Assembly (NCBI GenBank): GCA_013365325.1
Contig: JABVXV010000067.1
Span: forward strand, 78,306-142,305
Source of the DNA: Dipetalonema caudispina
Taxonomy: Eukaryota; Nematoda; Chromadorea; Rhabditida; Onchocercidae
Direction of reading: 5' to 3'
DNA: 64,000 bases
Under the pieces are notes generated by a model. It was not told where the DNA came from and searched no databases. It worked only from the letters and a program-made list of their open reading frames with translations. Numbering within the stretch: position 1 is the stretch's first letter; every line of letters begins with the position of its first letter. Both the position numbers and the translations under genes were made by a program. Positions 28,501-40,395 of the stretch are shown here, piece by piece.

Positions 28501-28800
28501 AGAGAATTAAAGTCAACATTTCTGGTAACAAGTAGACAATCTAATTAGCGTATTAATTGCTGTTAATATACTTAGTTTAATGTTATCTGTGAGTGAGAAA
28601 AAAGATTGTCATTTTTAGATGCTGTTTTAAAATATCTGTTTCAGCCGGATTGCTTTACAGCAATATCGGATTTGGACTCAACCGGAGAAATAATCATTAT
28701 AATTGTCTTGGTTTTGTTACTTATTGAGTTGTTCGCTTTAATTTCTACCTGTATACTATGCCGAGCATTCCATTATGAAAGACCATATTATTATGCTTAA
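25546..28800 (+). CDS. tetraspanin
   Basis: Four-pass membrane scaffold protein. Exons 25546-25728, about 25896-26090, 26426-26518, 27948-28097 and 28645-28800 give 258 residues. The chosen start gives MVHGCGNRVVKFLFFTANLL, the usual tetraspanin opening into TM1; an upstream in-frame ATG exists, but a TTTTCAG acceptor at 25510-25516 argues for trans-splicing just before this start. TM2 (WVLVVVGALLFLVGFLGCCG) ends in the family GCCG motif, and TM3 is the third exon (FFFIVLIFTTIEAGVAIF). The large extracellular loop carries the diagnostic CCG (LFQCCGATQ) and a later PDC motif before TM4 (IIIIIVLVLLLIELFALIST). The tail is short (AFHYERPYYYA). The acceptor of exon 2 is uncertain: 25896 fits the phase, a stronger site at 25917 does not. 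AATAAA follows near 28846. The specific family member cannot be named. Confidence 0.88.
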
Positions 28801-30206
28801 TTTTCTTCTCCGTCTAGTAATTATTTGTATCAATATTAATCGAATGAATAAATGTATTTAAAACTGTTCCGTTAAATATCATATCCTTGTCCAGAAATTA
28901 ATCATGTTCCGGTATCCCTCCTATTTCAATCCATCCAGTCATCTTTTTTTCCTTTTCTTTTTTGTTGAAACTACAAAGTTTTCTTTACCTCAAATGAATG
29001 TCCACAGCCTTATAATTCCATTAAAATTCTGGTAGTGTTGTTACCTTTCTTGCTATTGATAATGTATTGAATTTTTTACTTTTATTATTTTGAAAATAAT
29101 GGATATTATTTATTATTGAGTTTTTGTGTTTTTTTCTTTTTGTGATAATTGTCGATGAAAATTCCTACAATTTTTAACATCATGCTGATCATATGTTTTT
29201 AAATACGTTGTAGGTTTCGTGGAAGAAAGCTCAACCGATATGATATAAGAGCACTTTTAATAAACTGCACTGAATGTGATTGGTCCTGATGATACACTTT
29301 TCAATGAGTCAGAGTTTTTTTCAACCATTTCAACAGATGGATACAATGTTCAACAAAGAAACAACCAAGTGATCAATCAACTGAAATGTTATAGAAACCG
29401 ATCATTTTTGACAAGTGATCCGCAGCCATTGAAATGTATCAGAGCTTTTCCTACCACCTTAATAAATGGATATGGATCAATACAATAATTGATAGCCATA
29501 ATTGACAAACTATTAATAAGATCTTAAAAAATTATATGGCCAAGTTTTGCATAACTAGCCGTCTAACTAGAGGATAGATTAGACGTAATATCTGAACGAT
29601 TAGCAATATAAATCTCTTTTCAGTGAACTAATTCATGACCTTATCAGGAAGATATTCTGTCACATCTGATATATAAAACATGAATTATGTTCATGTAATT
29701 AATTTTTTAAAACTATTACCAAATGATATAAAAAATACTTTATCTTATAGGATTATTTCACGGGGTAATTTCCTACCAATTCAAATTGTCGTATGAGCGA
29801 TTCAAATTGTTGCCATGTATACAATTATTTCAAATGGTAGTATTTTGGGAGAATAGTATAATACGATTAGAATTTTGATAGTATTTTGGGTTATCGAATT
29901 ATTTTGCCTCGTTGTTGCTTAATAAAAATTTGGAATTATAAAAATGAAAAAATTTCCAAGAAAATTTAATCGCGTAACTCCTGTAAGATCTAAATAAAAG
30001 AAAAAAAAAATTTTTTTATTATCTATCAAAAGCTACCACTAATTACTAATTTGAAAATAATAACAAAGCGTAACTCTTAACTTCATTGTTATTTGGCAAA
30101 CTCATTTACATCAATCAATCTGATACAATTGAAAATATATCAAATACGACATCTGAAGTTTTAAATAATCATTGTTATTTTTTTAACAGAATCTGGGCAG
30201 TGGTAT
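28801..30206. other. 3' flank of tetraspanin, with one unassigned ORF
   Basis: Contains tetraspanin 3' UTR and polyadenylation signals (AATAAA near 28846 and 29261). A 70-codon open frame at 29276-29488 (ending KCIRAFPTTLINGYGSIQ) has coding-like composition but no in-frame ATG at its start and no convincing acceptor. It could be an alternative last exon or a decayed exon; I do not annotate it as a gene. Confidence 0.35.
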
Positions 30207-30344
30207 ATGAACTTCAGGGAAAGTTGGAAAATGAGCTTCTTAGTCTTATTATTTTTGGCTATTGTAGTAGGCCTTGCAGCAGCATATTATACAGGTCATC
30301 TGGATGCATACATCGCTGAAGCTCAACGGAAAATGAGGCATTGA
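30207..30344 (+). CDS. 45-residue single-pass membrane micropeptide
   Basis: Not recognised. A TTTTTTTAACAG acceptor at 30189, suited to trans-splicing, precedes the ATG by 17 bases, and an AATAAA follows near 30490, so this looks like a complete tiny transcript. The product starts MNFRESWKMSFL, has one hydrophobic segment (SFLVLLFLAIVVGLAAAYY) and a short charged tail (AEAQRKMRH). From the second Met, its sequence lines up with the first exon of the minus-strand gene at 34300-35734: both start MS, both have VGL-x2-AY-x2-G-x-LD-x-Y-x-A, about half identical over 30 residues. Location (inner mitochondrial, ER or plasma membrane) cannot be told. Confidence 0.6.
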   Translation: MNFRESWKMSFLVLLFLAIVVGLAAAYYTGHLDAYIAEAQRKMRH

Positions 30345-31781
30345 TAGAAGGCAATATCTGTTTGTTTGAAGACACCTATATGTGATTTCAACTTTGGCAA
30401 AATGATGTAATTAATTAATATAGAAATATTTGTACATTTACATGGAAGGAACTGATCAATATAAAAATATTGTTTGTGATACTTACGGAATAAACATAAT
30501 ACATCTTGATCATTGAACATATGAAATCATCGTCCTCTGACGTTGTTTACATTAGGGAAAAGAAGTGAGTTATCGGCAATACAGAAATGTACTATCACAA
30601 CTTTATCAACTGTCATGTTTACTTGCGTACCTATAATGTTTAGGAAGCGCACGTGAAGAACCGCGACATATGCGCAAGTTTTTATTAGTCAGCAAAGTAG
30701 GAATAACATAAAGGAAGCGAAAAACTTTACTTATTTCAGTGTAAACATTCGAAAAAGTTCCTTTGGTTGAGCGATCTCAAATTCTTAATCTCAAATAGCA
30801 AGATATACCTTCGCTTGATTTCAGTTAGCGATACTTGATGACGTCTGCTAAATTATGCAAAGAAACTTGTTGAAAATGCTTAATTGTAAACGTCAAGCTT
30901 AGGTAATGATGAATGCAATTCTGTTGATTTATTGTGTCAAAACTGCTTTTATCTATAAATAATTATTATTGATAATCATCAGCTAAGATTTGGTCCATTC
31001 GTAATCGAATACTTTCTCATATATTTACTGTAATCTAAATTATCCTGGGACTATAAAAAAATTTCAAATTTTCTCTTCATAAAGCATATAATAAGTAGAG
31101 TGATTACTTTACTATTTGATCCATTCATATTTTCTTCAACTATCCTCCCTTCTATCAAAAAACAGAATCATAACAGTGTTGTTATTGGACAAGAAATAGG
31201 GTGCGCTCATGTCTAAAAACTTCGGGTAGATAGCTTAGTGTACCTAAGTCTATCTTGATCATTTATGACAGCGTATAGATCATTAACATCAATCACAATT
31301 TTCATGGTTTTTTTCCGGGAAATAACGAGTATTCATAGATAGCTAACTATTATATACTATAAACCTAAACCTATAAACCAATATTGTTTCCGATATAACA
31401 GTCAGTAAATCTGGAAATTGAATCCCGAAATAGTAGAACTGCCTGAACATCTGGCGAATATTTAGATGATTTTAATCACTTTACATGCTGATACAGTTTG
31501 TGCATGAATTTCTCTGAGAACACTTACATTGTTAAACAAATATTTTCATCAATTCATTTATGCAAAATTAGTGAATGATCGCAAATAAACGTTTAATATC
31601 GTATGCTATTGTATGCTATTCATTTCATTGCAATATATCTCTATAGAATTTATTCATTGTGATTTATTCGATGAGTAAGCAAGTAGGCGATACAATGAGA
31701 GTGATAAATTAATTCATTTTATTTGTTAATCGTCATTAGAAGGAACGAAATTTCACTTCTGTCAATAATCATTCTTATTCA

Positions 31782-32688
31782 TCAAAGCTGCTCTGGAAAA
31801 TTGAAAATATAAATTTTCTGTAATATCATGGAAGAGGACTGTAAAAAGGAATGAGATTTGTTGAAAAAAATGAAAATCGTACCCACGTGATCGTGTTATT
31901 GGACCAGATCGAGATGTTTTAGGTACTGCTTTTGTTTTTTTATTTCTATCTTTCGGATTACCGCGAGCAGTACTTTTCTTGGGCTTAGCGTTTGAGACTA
32001 ATTTAGTTACAGCAGCAATTGAGGTTGTAGCGGCAGACTTATGTGTTTTGTATTGTTTCGGCTGAGGTCGTGGACGAAGAAATTGTGAAGTAGAAACCGG
32101 AAATGATGACGATGGAACCAGCTCGTCGTCATAATCTTCATAGTCTCTCCTGAATTCAAGTTAAAAAAAATTTCGAGATTTTAAAAACTTTTGAAGGCTA
32201 ACTAGAATAGTCAGACGCACTTAACATGAAAGGGAGCGCGATGACGATCATACGATCGATGATGCCGATCGTAATCGTGAAGTTCTTCGTCATAATCATC
32301 TTCCGTGAAACTATCTTGATCACTGTCATCTGATACGTCGGGTTCTTCGTCATCCGAGTAATGGTTATAATGATTTTCCTGAAAATTGAACTTTGATATA
32401 AATCACGATGGTGAATAGTTGGATTCAAAAAGTTTTCGATCGCAAATACCTGCTGAAACTTAGCAATCAGAAATGCATAGGTACCATAGCGAGAGCTTTA
32501 GCTCGATGTGACAGCAACGGAGCAACACTTCCGAGACGGATTCTCCCTTCTTGAACGCTTCGAATTTTTGGTAAAACTTCATAGCGTGCTGCATCCGAAT
32601 CTCTTATTCGAGTTGGCTTACTCGATTTTATACCTCGTATCTTACCCTCTGTTCCCTTTCTCAGTTCAGTTTGTCGGCCCCTCGGCAT
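31782..32688 (-). CDS. unknown disordered basic/acidic protein, four exons
   Basis: Not recognised. Exons 32485-32688, 32221-32378, 31887-32149 and 31782-31792 join in phase to 211 residues. The N-terminus is basic (MPRGRQTELRKGTEGKIRGI); the middle is strongly acidic with His/Tyr (HYSDDEEPDVSDDSDQDS, then HDYDRHHRSYDRHR); the C-terminal third is rich in Lys, Arg, Thr and Pro (KPKKSTARGNPKDRNKKTK). No signal peptide, membrane segment or catalytic motif. The charge layout suggests a nuclear or nucleic-acid-associated protein, which is inference only. The last 11-base exon is the weakest part: if its intron is not used, the frame runs on for 40 more residues and stops near 31760. Confidence 0.6.
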
Positions 32689-34299
32689 TTATCTCGACTG
32701 TCACACACGAAAATTTACTTTAGGATATCAGTTAACCTCTAGTCCTTGATGAACAATGATTGTGTTTCTTCATTCATTATATTATATAAATATGTACATA
32801 TTTAAAAGATTTGCATATTATCAAGAAATTACCTAAAATGGTTACCAAGTTCTCTTCAGTACGGCGAATTTTCCAACGTACTGGACATCATTGTTTGTAG
32901 GTCTCCTAAGTTGGATACTATGGTTCATTGCTGATTAGTTCGGAACTTCTAGCAATTTTGTGCAGCGATATCTCAGCGCTAATCAGCTAACCACCAACTA
33001 TTCTAATTACTTGAACTTTTATGGTTTCGTGTTGATAATCTTTGCATATACAATTTGTTTTCTCATTATCTTTTGACTAAATCATAAGGGAACTGTGATT
33101 ACAAAATGTCGATTGAATATCTTTGTGAGCAACATCCAAGAGAATCACTTCGTCCTAAATCATCGAAATCCAATCTTAATAACATCACATTGCTAACTAA
33201 TTGGAATTGATCGTCTAGTGACCTTATGTGGTCACTGATAAACATTTTCGCATCAATAGCTGATTACAGTTGTACATTTTTGCAATTTTGATAAATATAA
33301 TAGTTGAGCACTTGTGCATTATTAATCAATCAAAAATGCACATTCTTCATCTTCAAAAAATGACAAATGGATAATATCACATTATTAGTTCTGAATTAAT
33401 TAATTATAAGCTGCTAACACTACACCTCACGACATCCCTACTATTCTGTTTATGATCAGAAGTCTGATCGAATGGATGTTTTCGCCGATTGATTGGTGCT
33501 AATTAAAAATCTTCGCGCAATTCCTTCATTTGATAATTATACTTTCTCAGTTTAGTTAAAATTTGCAAAAAATTTACATCTTTTAGGAAGTTCAATGTTT
33601 GCCAAGCATTCACAAGCAAAAAGTTCTGTAATTCCTCAATCACATATCAAAGTGACTCGCTTTAAAATTAAGATATCTCAACATTATAGGTCTCGTCTAA
33701 AATAATTTTCTTCTCAAATTGCTTTTGATGATGTGTTAAACTCTTGAACATCAAACTGTTATATAATTTAGGTTAGATTATTTTTCAACGAGGTCACATG
33801 CAGTTATGGTAACGTATCGTTTTTAATGCATAACTGATGGAAATGTTGTAGTAATCCAATAAAACAGACGCAGAATGATATTCCAAAGAACACTTAAACT
33901 AATATTCAATTTTTCGCATACAATAATTATAACAAAGAATGAGTCAATAATAAAAAGTAAGTTAGTGACGAATGGTCAAATAATTCAAGTTAATAGCATC
34001 TGATACTCTGTGTCGTATCTCATTTTTTATGAAGTAATGATATTCAATATTTACGATAAAAAATAATATAATTAATGAATTACTACATGTAATCATTAAA
34101 TGCAATTAATACAGAAAGAAAATTAAGAATTTTTAAGAACGTTTGTTTTTAGGAAAACTCAACATTAATTATGCTTTTTTTTTTTTTTAAACGAAAAAAT
34201 CATTTATATGTATTGAATCCTGCATTTTAATGCAAAATACAATTACATAAAAGATTATAAGGATGAATAAGAATTTTTAATTTATTACATCGAGTTGAT
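32689..34299. other. intergenic region, no gene seen
   Basis: AT-rich spacer between two minus-strand genes. Presumably includes the promoter of the disordered-protein gene. Confidence 0.45.
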
Positions 34300-35734
34300 T
34301 CAAATACTACTATTTCTTTCATTCGGTGGTGAAAAAATTTTGAAAGCTTTTTTTGGAAGGAGAGAGAGCTCGGAGTATTTGTAGTCACTTTGCATCATTG
34401 ATTTGATTGATTGGGGAATTATGCTTGTCGAAATTCTGTCAGGCGCAATTATTTGATGTTGGAAGATGTTTGTCGAATCTTCGGGACTTATTTTTTCTAT
34501 TTCGTCAATGTTTATTCGATATGTAGGCGTACTCTATAAGGCGCATAAAAATCATTTTATATTACTATACTTAAATATGAAATCTTAATTTCCTACAGGT
34601 TAACCGCAGGGAATTTCGAGCGCTTGTTATTTTCTAATGTCATGAGAGGTTAATGAAAGTGTTATATTCATTTCTGCGATTGATGGATCTTAAAATTCCA
34701 TCTGAAAAGAGTTATTTTAATCACATTATCCGTGTGTATCATCAGACTAGTGAAATGTTTACCTGAAACAGGCAGAGTAATTTTACGAAAATTCTATTGT
34801 TTTTACTTTCTCTTATTATTGATTCGGATTTTGAAAATACGAAATAATGAACAACTTGCTGATTAAATCACTTTACAAGTATACTTGCTATGCAAATTCT
34901 GTTTTTTTTTAACTGTCAAATTAGAAATAATTTCGATGATATCGTAAATTATTAAATGCTAACGCTACAACTCAGAAATGCAAAACATCCGATCATGCTT
35001 GCAATGAATAATATCACATTGTTTGTTGATTTGAATTGACCTTCATTAGCTTTATACAATCACTGATGGATATATCCGCATCACTAATTAATTGATTACA
35101 GCTGTATATTTTTGCAACATTAAAAGTCTAGAAAAATTCTTTATAAATCGGAGAAAGAGATATCTTTTTTCCGCTATATATCTCGTTTGTTACTATATTC
35201 AATCTGGTAGTACTGAGTCCGATTATACGGAAATAATTCCACCATCATCCTTTTAAAGAACACCTTGCGAAGTTGTCAATAGACCGTATTGATATGTAAA
35301 ATGATCAACTATTGAGAAGATATTTTGTTCTTGTCCCATGTTGCTGCTTAATAATGCTTCTGATATCATCGTTGGATTCTGAATTTTTTGATTTCTGCAA
35401 TCTCAACGAAAATCGAACAGTTTACTCTTTTTGCTTCAATTGAATGAAGAATTGTACAGAGATGAATTAGAAAAAAATTAGTCACATTTATTCGACAGAT
35501 GATATGATACGGTTCGTTTCAAATAATTTGAAATACACTTATATCAAATCAGTTCTTATCATTACATAGATTACAAAATCATAGATCACTAATGTATCAG
35601 CAAATATTTTTCATTTGACGCAGCATATCGTATCACTGCTTAAGTTTTGCAACATATTGATCCAAATAGCCAAGATGATACGCCACGCCAAGACCAACTA
35701 AGCCCAAAATGAATAAAACGCAGAGCGCACTCAT
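34300..35734 (-). CDS. unknown single-pass membrane protein, four exons
   Basis: Not recognised. Exons 35637-35734, 35264-35394, 34725-34762 and 34300-34533 join with matching phases (2, 1, 0) to 166 residues. The first exon encodes a membrane segment at the extreme N-terminus (MSALCVLFILGLVGLGVAYH) followed by LGYLDQYVAKLK, closely similar to the micropeptide at 30207. The rest is hydrophilic and rich in Ser, Ile and Gln (YRINIDEIEKISPEDSTNIF, LPKKAFKIFSPPNERNSSI). If the first intron is retained, translation stops right after the membrane exon to give a 33-residue peptide, so one locus could make a micropeptide and a longer form. The third intron uses a weak GTGATT donor and the 38-base third exon is the least certain. 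Confidence 0.58.
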
Positions 35735-37255
35735 TCTCCCAATATTAGCTTTCTTTCCTTGGCTTCACACTATTTAACAATAAGATCTTTCCCAATTAAC
35801 CTTGTCAGTGACAAATAGTTTACAATGACTGATAGAACTTCGCTTCCATTCCTTTTATGCTCTTTACATCTCGTGACGATTGTTATATGCAAATTAAAAT
35901 TTAAATTGTTCTCTTTTTTTTCGCAAATTGCTTAAACTCAAATGTAAATTCAATATTACAGTTTAGTTTTAAGAGTAATAGTAATACTTTAGTAGAAAGA
36001 TAATTATATCCGCTAGGCTTGACTGAAGATTTCTTAATTGATAAAGAAAATATATCTTTCCTTCGATTACTTGACAGATTGAACTATCTAGCTTTTGCAA
36101 TATATTTACTTGATTCTTAAGTACTATTACGTGTCATCTTTTATGTGATAAGATTGAAAAATTAAAGTAAAGCTCTATTACTCTAATCTGCAATATACTT
36201 CTAATTAAAAATTTGATTTTCCAGAAATCCAAATTTGATTCCGTAATGACTTGCATTTCATCATGCACTCATCTTGCATTCAAAAATTGATAACCTTATG
36301 GTGAATTATTTGAATTTACTCATTGAATTATGCAAATTTGTGTTTTAACAATTTTCATTCATCGAAACCTCTTATAATTCTTTCAGCGCTCATGAAAATT
36401 TGATTTTCGTCATTGTTTCCAGCATTCCTTGCAGCGACTGGTCGCTTCATGTTGCTACGAGAAAGCAAAAATGATTTCGTGTGGTAGCCAAAGTTATCGG
36501 TAAGTGGTATTGTTAGCAGTATGAGATTGTATTCGGTCAAAACTCTAATCTGATTCATGCAAGGTTTTTATATGTGACAGATTTTCTGCTCAACAAATTT
36601 GAAATTGATCTGGCCAGTTTGATTTAAAAAACCATCTCAAGTAGATGATTGGAAGGCAAAAATTCTCTACATTCTAGCGTAAACTCAGGAAAAACTGAAG
36701 GGGAAAATCATTGTCATAGATGAAACGACTGGGACTGACCAATTCAGATCACCGCGAGCCTAGGTTTGATGGCTAACAATAAGTTACATTCGAAGAAGAC
36801 GCAAATGACATAAAGTTACTCTTTAAAGGATAATTTGCACTGAATGGAAAATACAACAGTAATAGTAGTAGTATTGCATGAATGACATTATTGTATTTTT
36901 TTTTTTTTTTTTTGTTAGCAAATATGAAAATTAGCCAAAAATTGCAGGAAGATTAAACAGAGAGCAGAGCTGGTCTTGATCGCAATCATCATTGCGTTCG
37001 TTGAGAGTTTTACTAGGAATCAAGGTAAAAATTTGTTTAACTTCAGGAAAAAGTAAGCTAGAAGAATGAAAATTTCCTAAACGAGTAATTCCTACAATAT
37101 ATATTAAATCACTTATAATTAAAATAATATCGATCATTAAGAACCATTACTTCAAATTCACCGTATTGATCTTAATGGATAAATCTGTTACAGTACATAA
37201 TAATATCGTATAAATTAAATTTGTTATACCCATTTGATTGTAGCTATGAAATTTG
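35735..37255. other. intergenic, with one small minus-strand ORF
   Basis: Promoter region of the membrane-protein gene on the left. The only candidate gene is the 67-codon minus ORF listed separately. Otherwise AT-rich with a T tract near 36898-36913. Confidence 0.4.
36355..36558 (-). CDS. possible small peptide gene, 67 codons
   Basis: Open frame from ATG to TGA with coding-like composition. The N-terminal third is mildly hydrophobic (EYNLILLTIPL) but not a convincing signal peptide; the rest is charged (NMKRPVAARNAGNNDENQIF). A CTCGTAG acceptor-like site inside it would instead give a 31-residue product starting MKRPVAAR. No family recognised. It may be chance. Confidence 0.3.
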   Translation of the reverse strand: MNQIRVLTEYNLILLTIPLTDNFGYHTKSFLLSRSNMKRPVAARNAGNNDENQIFMSAERIIRGFDE

Positions 37256-38629
37256 ATGATAATTATTCTAGCAACCGCTACGCGTGCAACAACTGCTGTT
37301 ACTCATACTTCTGATGCTGCCGAATCCACTAAACAAGAAACAACACCACCAACAATCGTAACAAAGACAACAACAATGAAAACACAAAAATTAGTAGAAA
37401 CGACAACAACAACAACGACAGCAGCACCAGTAACGACAACAACAACCACGACAACAACGACAACAGTAACTACGACAACGATAATAACAACAACAAAAAC
37501 GGGTACAGAAACAACAACAGCAATAACATCAACAACAACAATGACAAAAGCAAGACGAACAATGGTTGTTACTCATATTCCTGATACTATTACTGTGATC
37601 GTCAAACTCATTGAACCAGCAAAAAGTAATTCCGTTACTATTACCATTCCTCAGATGGAGCACGATGAAGTATCAGGTTAATTCTTTCAATGTATATCTT
37701 TCAGCTGAGAATACAATTACAAGTATCACATTATAAATGTAATCGTACTCAATTATTTCTTAAAATCTCTTTAACTTTTCAGGCATCCAACACGATTAAT
37801 CAAAGTAACCTTTCCTCTCGCTGTATCATTTACACTTAAATAAATATCCATGAATATACACATATATACATAACGTGATGACTGAAGATTTTGTCAGTAA
37901 ACATCTGGAAAAAATAAATTGACCGTTTAAATTTACCGGAATCTGTCTGTTGTAGAATCTTTGCATTGTATTATCGGTATTCCGTTTGGAAACCACAACA
38001 CTATGATGCTTTCAGAAGATCGAAAACAATCTTTTTTGTTTGTTTTTCAATTTAGTTAATGAATTTTAACGATTACAGATTCTAAAAATAACATGCCTCC
38101 AGTTTCATCTATTCAGGAATCCATGTTACCTGTCCATTCTACTGATGGAAGTAATATTTTACTGTAAATTCCTACAAGACTTTTTTTTTTGAATTTTAAG
38201 AACATGTGATTTCATTTATAATAGTAGCTCACATGAAAGAAGAGATTAAAATTTTAAGTAGTTCAATTTAAGGATTTGAAAGTCCATCAAAGGTTAGTTA
38301 GCTAATGTTTTAGTGAATAAATAGTTTTGGTAACAGTAAAAACACATATGACCCTGTTTGTTTACAAAGTAACCAAAGTAATTTCATTGTGTTTATAAAT
38401 AATTTATAATGCATCTACCAACTTCTGATCACAAATAAAACCATTTATTTATTAGCACTTCAAAAATTTAGAAGAGCCACGATCAGCATTCGTGTTAGTA
38501 TTGCTTGGGGTAAGTGCTACTATCATGATCATATCATTAACGCTTGTATTGCTGATCAAATTCGGTGTTATCCTTCAACAGCCCATGCAATCATCATTAC
38601 GACGAGGAGAAATTGATGAAATATTATGA
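37256..38629 (+). CDS. threonine-rich mucin-like membrane protein, three exons
   Basis: Exons 37256-37676, 38079-38150 and 38472-38629 join in phase 1 to 216 residues. About 90 residues of the first exon are dominated by Thr runs broken by Val, Ala, Ile and Lys, which fits a heavily O-glycosylated mucin-type ectodomain. A Ser/Pro/Met stretch follows. The last exon holds one membrane segment (FVLVLLGVSATIMIISLTLV) and a basic-acidic tail of about 25 residues (QSSLRRGEIDEIL). The N-terminus is doubtful: MIIILATATRA is short for a signal peptide, and a TTCTAG acceptor just after the ATG suggests that a separate signal-peptide exon may exist upstream. A TTGTAG site at 37238-37243 could be a trans-splice point. 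Likely topology: large outside domain, one pass, short cytoplasmic tail. Not a recognised family. Confidence 0.6.
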
Positions 38630-40236
38630 ATTCAAGAAAAGTTGAAACATTGCTATCCATCAATGTTGAACTTCCATAAATTCATGCACTTTTCTTCCTG
38701 TCTAAAACATCAAGTTCATAATTTACTCATTGAGGCGCCGGACAAAGTTACCTTACATCTGCGCCAATATCCATATGAGATCATTTCAAACGAGTGTTAC
38801 TTATCAGTTATCTAGTTATTAATAACCTACTAGGCAAATGATAGAGAGTTATTTCGCTCCAATCCAATTATGAAATTTGATAAATGTTTGAGTTAACTTG
38901 AATGGTAAATGATGTTTCTGCACATTAAACTTGTAAACATTTGTTGCCGCATGAAATTTCAAATGAATTTACGCACTGTCGGAATTTCGGAGTTTTGAAA
39001 ATAAAACAAATTATCGATAGTGCTTAGATAGCATCGATTTACAACTATTAAGCAGCAGTGTTTAAGCGCTAGTTTTACAAGATGAAGACAAACTATCATT
39101 TTGGATTTGTTCAAGCTAACAAAGCTTGGCGGCTATCGTATCTACGTCGCAGTTTGCGAAGTTCCTTTACTTTAACTGATATTTATATACATTTTATAAT
39201 GATAATATAAACAATTTTGATCATTTAGTTAATTAACACTTTCAACCAAAAATTGAAAGAATTGATAAATAAAGGATTGATGAAGAAACAAATTAGTTAT
39301 TCAAAAGTATCAAATAAACAAATTAAAGACATTGAATGTGCAAGATTTTGCTGAGATACGGATAGAGAAATTTATTCGAAACAATTTACCGGGCATTATT
39401 CTGTTGACTTGATTAAAGATAATCAACTGCCTGTTAATTTAAAAGTTCATTTTATGGGATAATTTAGCACAATTCAAGGCAACGATATTCAATGCTACAG
39501 ATATGATTTCGACATGTAATTGAAACAGTTCAGCGATATGAATGATAGTGAGAAAAGAGAAAATACGTCAAAAATGAATGGATGACAAAAGTAGATCACG
39601 GAATTATCGGTAGAATTATCATTTATCAATAGTTATTTTCCAAAAATCTTTGTATGAAGAAAGTCGAAATAGCTGATTAAATATATCCCATGTTCTAATT
39701 CTATCATTGTTGAATATTTTTTATATTATAAACATTTTATTTATTATTAATATATTTAGTGCTCTATTCTTAATTATATATCGATCCTTTAACACCGAAG
39801 ATATCCAAAATATCTTCCTTAATTCATTTTAAAATTTGATTTACGCTTCATATTAATTTGAATTTATTTCTGTCAAGGTCACTTTCATCCGAATGTGATT
39901 AAAGTCATTTGTAACTTTACTGAATTATCCCCAAGCATATGTATTTTCTAAATTCGTGTTCTTCAATGTACTCAATTCCATTTATGATTTTATTTGAATT
40001 TAGTAGTATTAAAATTATCTTTTCCTTAAATAATTTCTGCATATTTCCAAAAATAACAACGGCATAAATATTTAATTTTCCGGTGGTCTAATCATTGTTT
40101 TCAATTTATCATATTTTGGGTGCTGTTTTTCCTTCATTCTCATTAATTCGATTGCTTTGTCACAGTTTGTTTGCCCCAAAAAATATTCATTCAACAGTTT
40201 TTTACACTTATCGGTGTAAGAGGAACGTGAAAGATT
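38630..40236. other. intergenic region, no gene seen
   Basis: AT-rich spacer between two plus-strand genes. No supported exon or RNA gene. Confidence 0.45.
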
Positions 40237-40395
40237 ATGGCCGGTAAATTAAACAATAAAATGATAATTATGACAGTAACAACGCTAATGACATCCATTG
40301 GTGCATATAAAATGGGTTTGATGGATTGGATGTTCAAGAAAGACGACAAAGGTAAAACAAGTGGCGGTAAAACAAGTGGGGGTGGTGGTAAATAA
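40237..40395 (+). CDS. 52-residue membrane micropeptide with Gly/Lys tail
   Basis: Not recognised. Intronless frame with AATAAA near 40417, 22 bases after the stop. It starts MAGKLNNKMIIMTVTTLM, has one moderately hydrophobic segment to about residue 22, then AYKMGLMDWM and a hydrophilic tail of Lys, Asp and Gly (KKDDKGKTSGGKTSGGGGK). The end of the membrane segment keeps the AY-x2-G-x2-D motif also found in the products at 30207 and 35734. The tail contains a short tandem duplication GKTSGG. Small mitochondrial inner-membrane subunits have a similar size and layout, but I cannot assign it to one. Confidence 0.5.
   Translation: MAGKLNNKMIIMTVTTLMTSIGAYKMGLMDWMFKKDDKGKTSGGKTSGGGGK

Noticed and set aside
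29276..29488. ORF of 70 codons after the tetraspanin
   Set aside because: No ATG at the start and no good acceptor; cannot be joined to the tetraspanin exons in phase.
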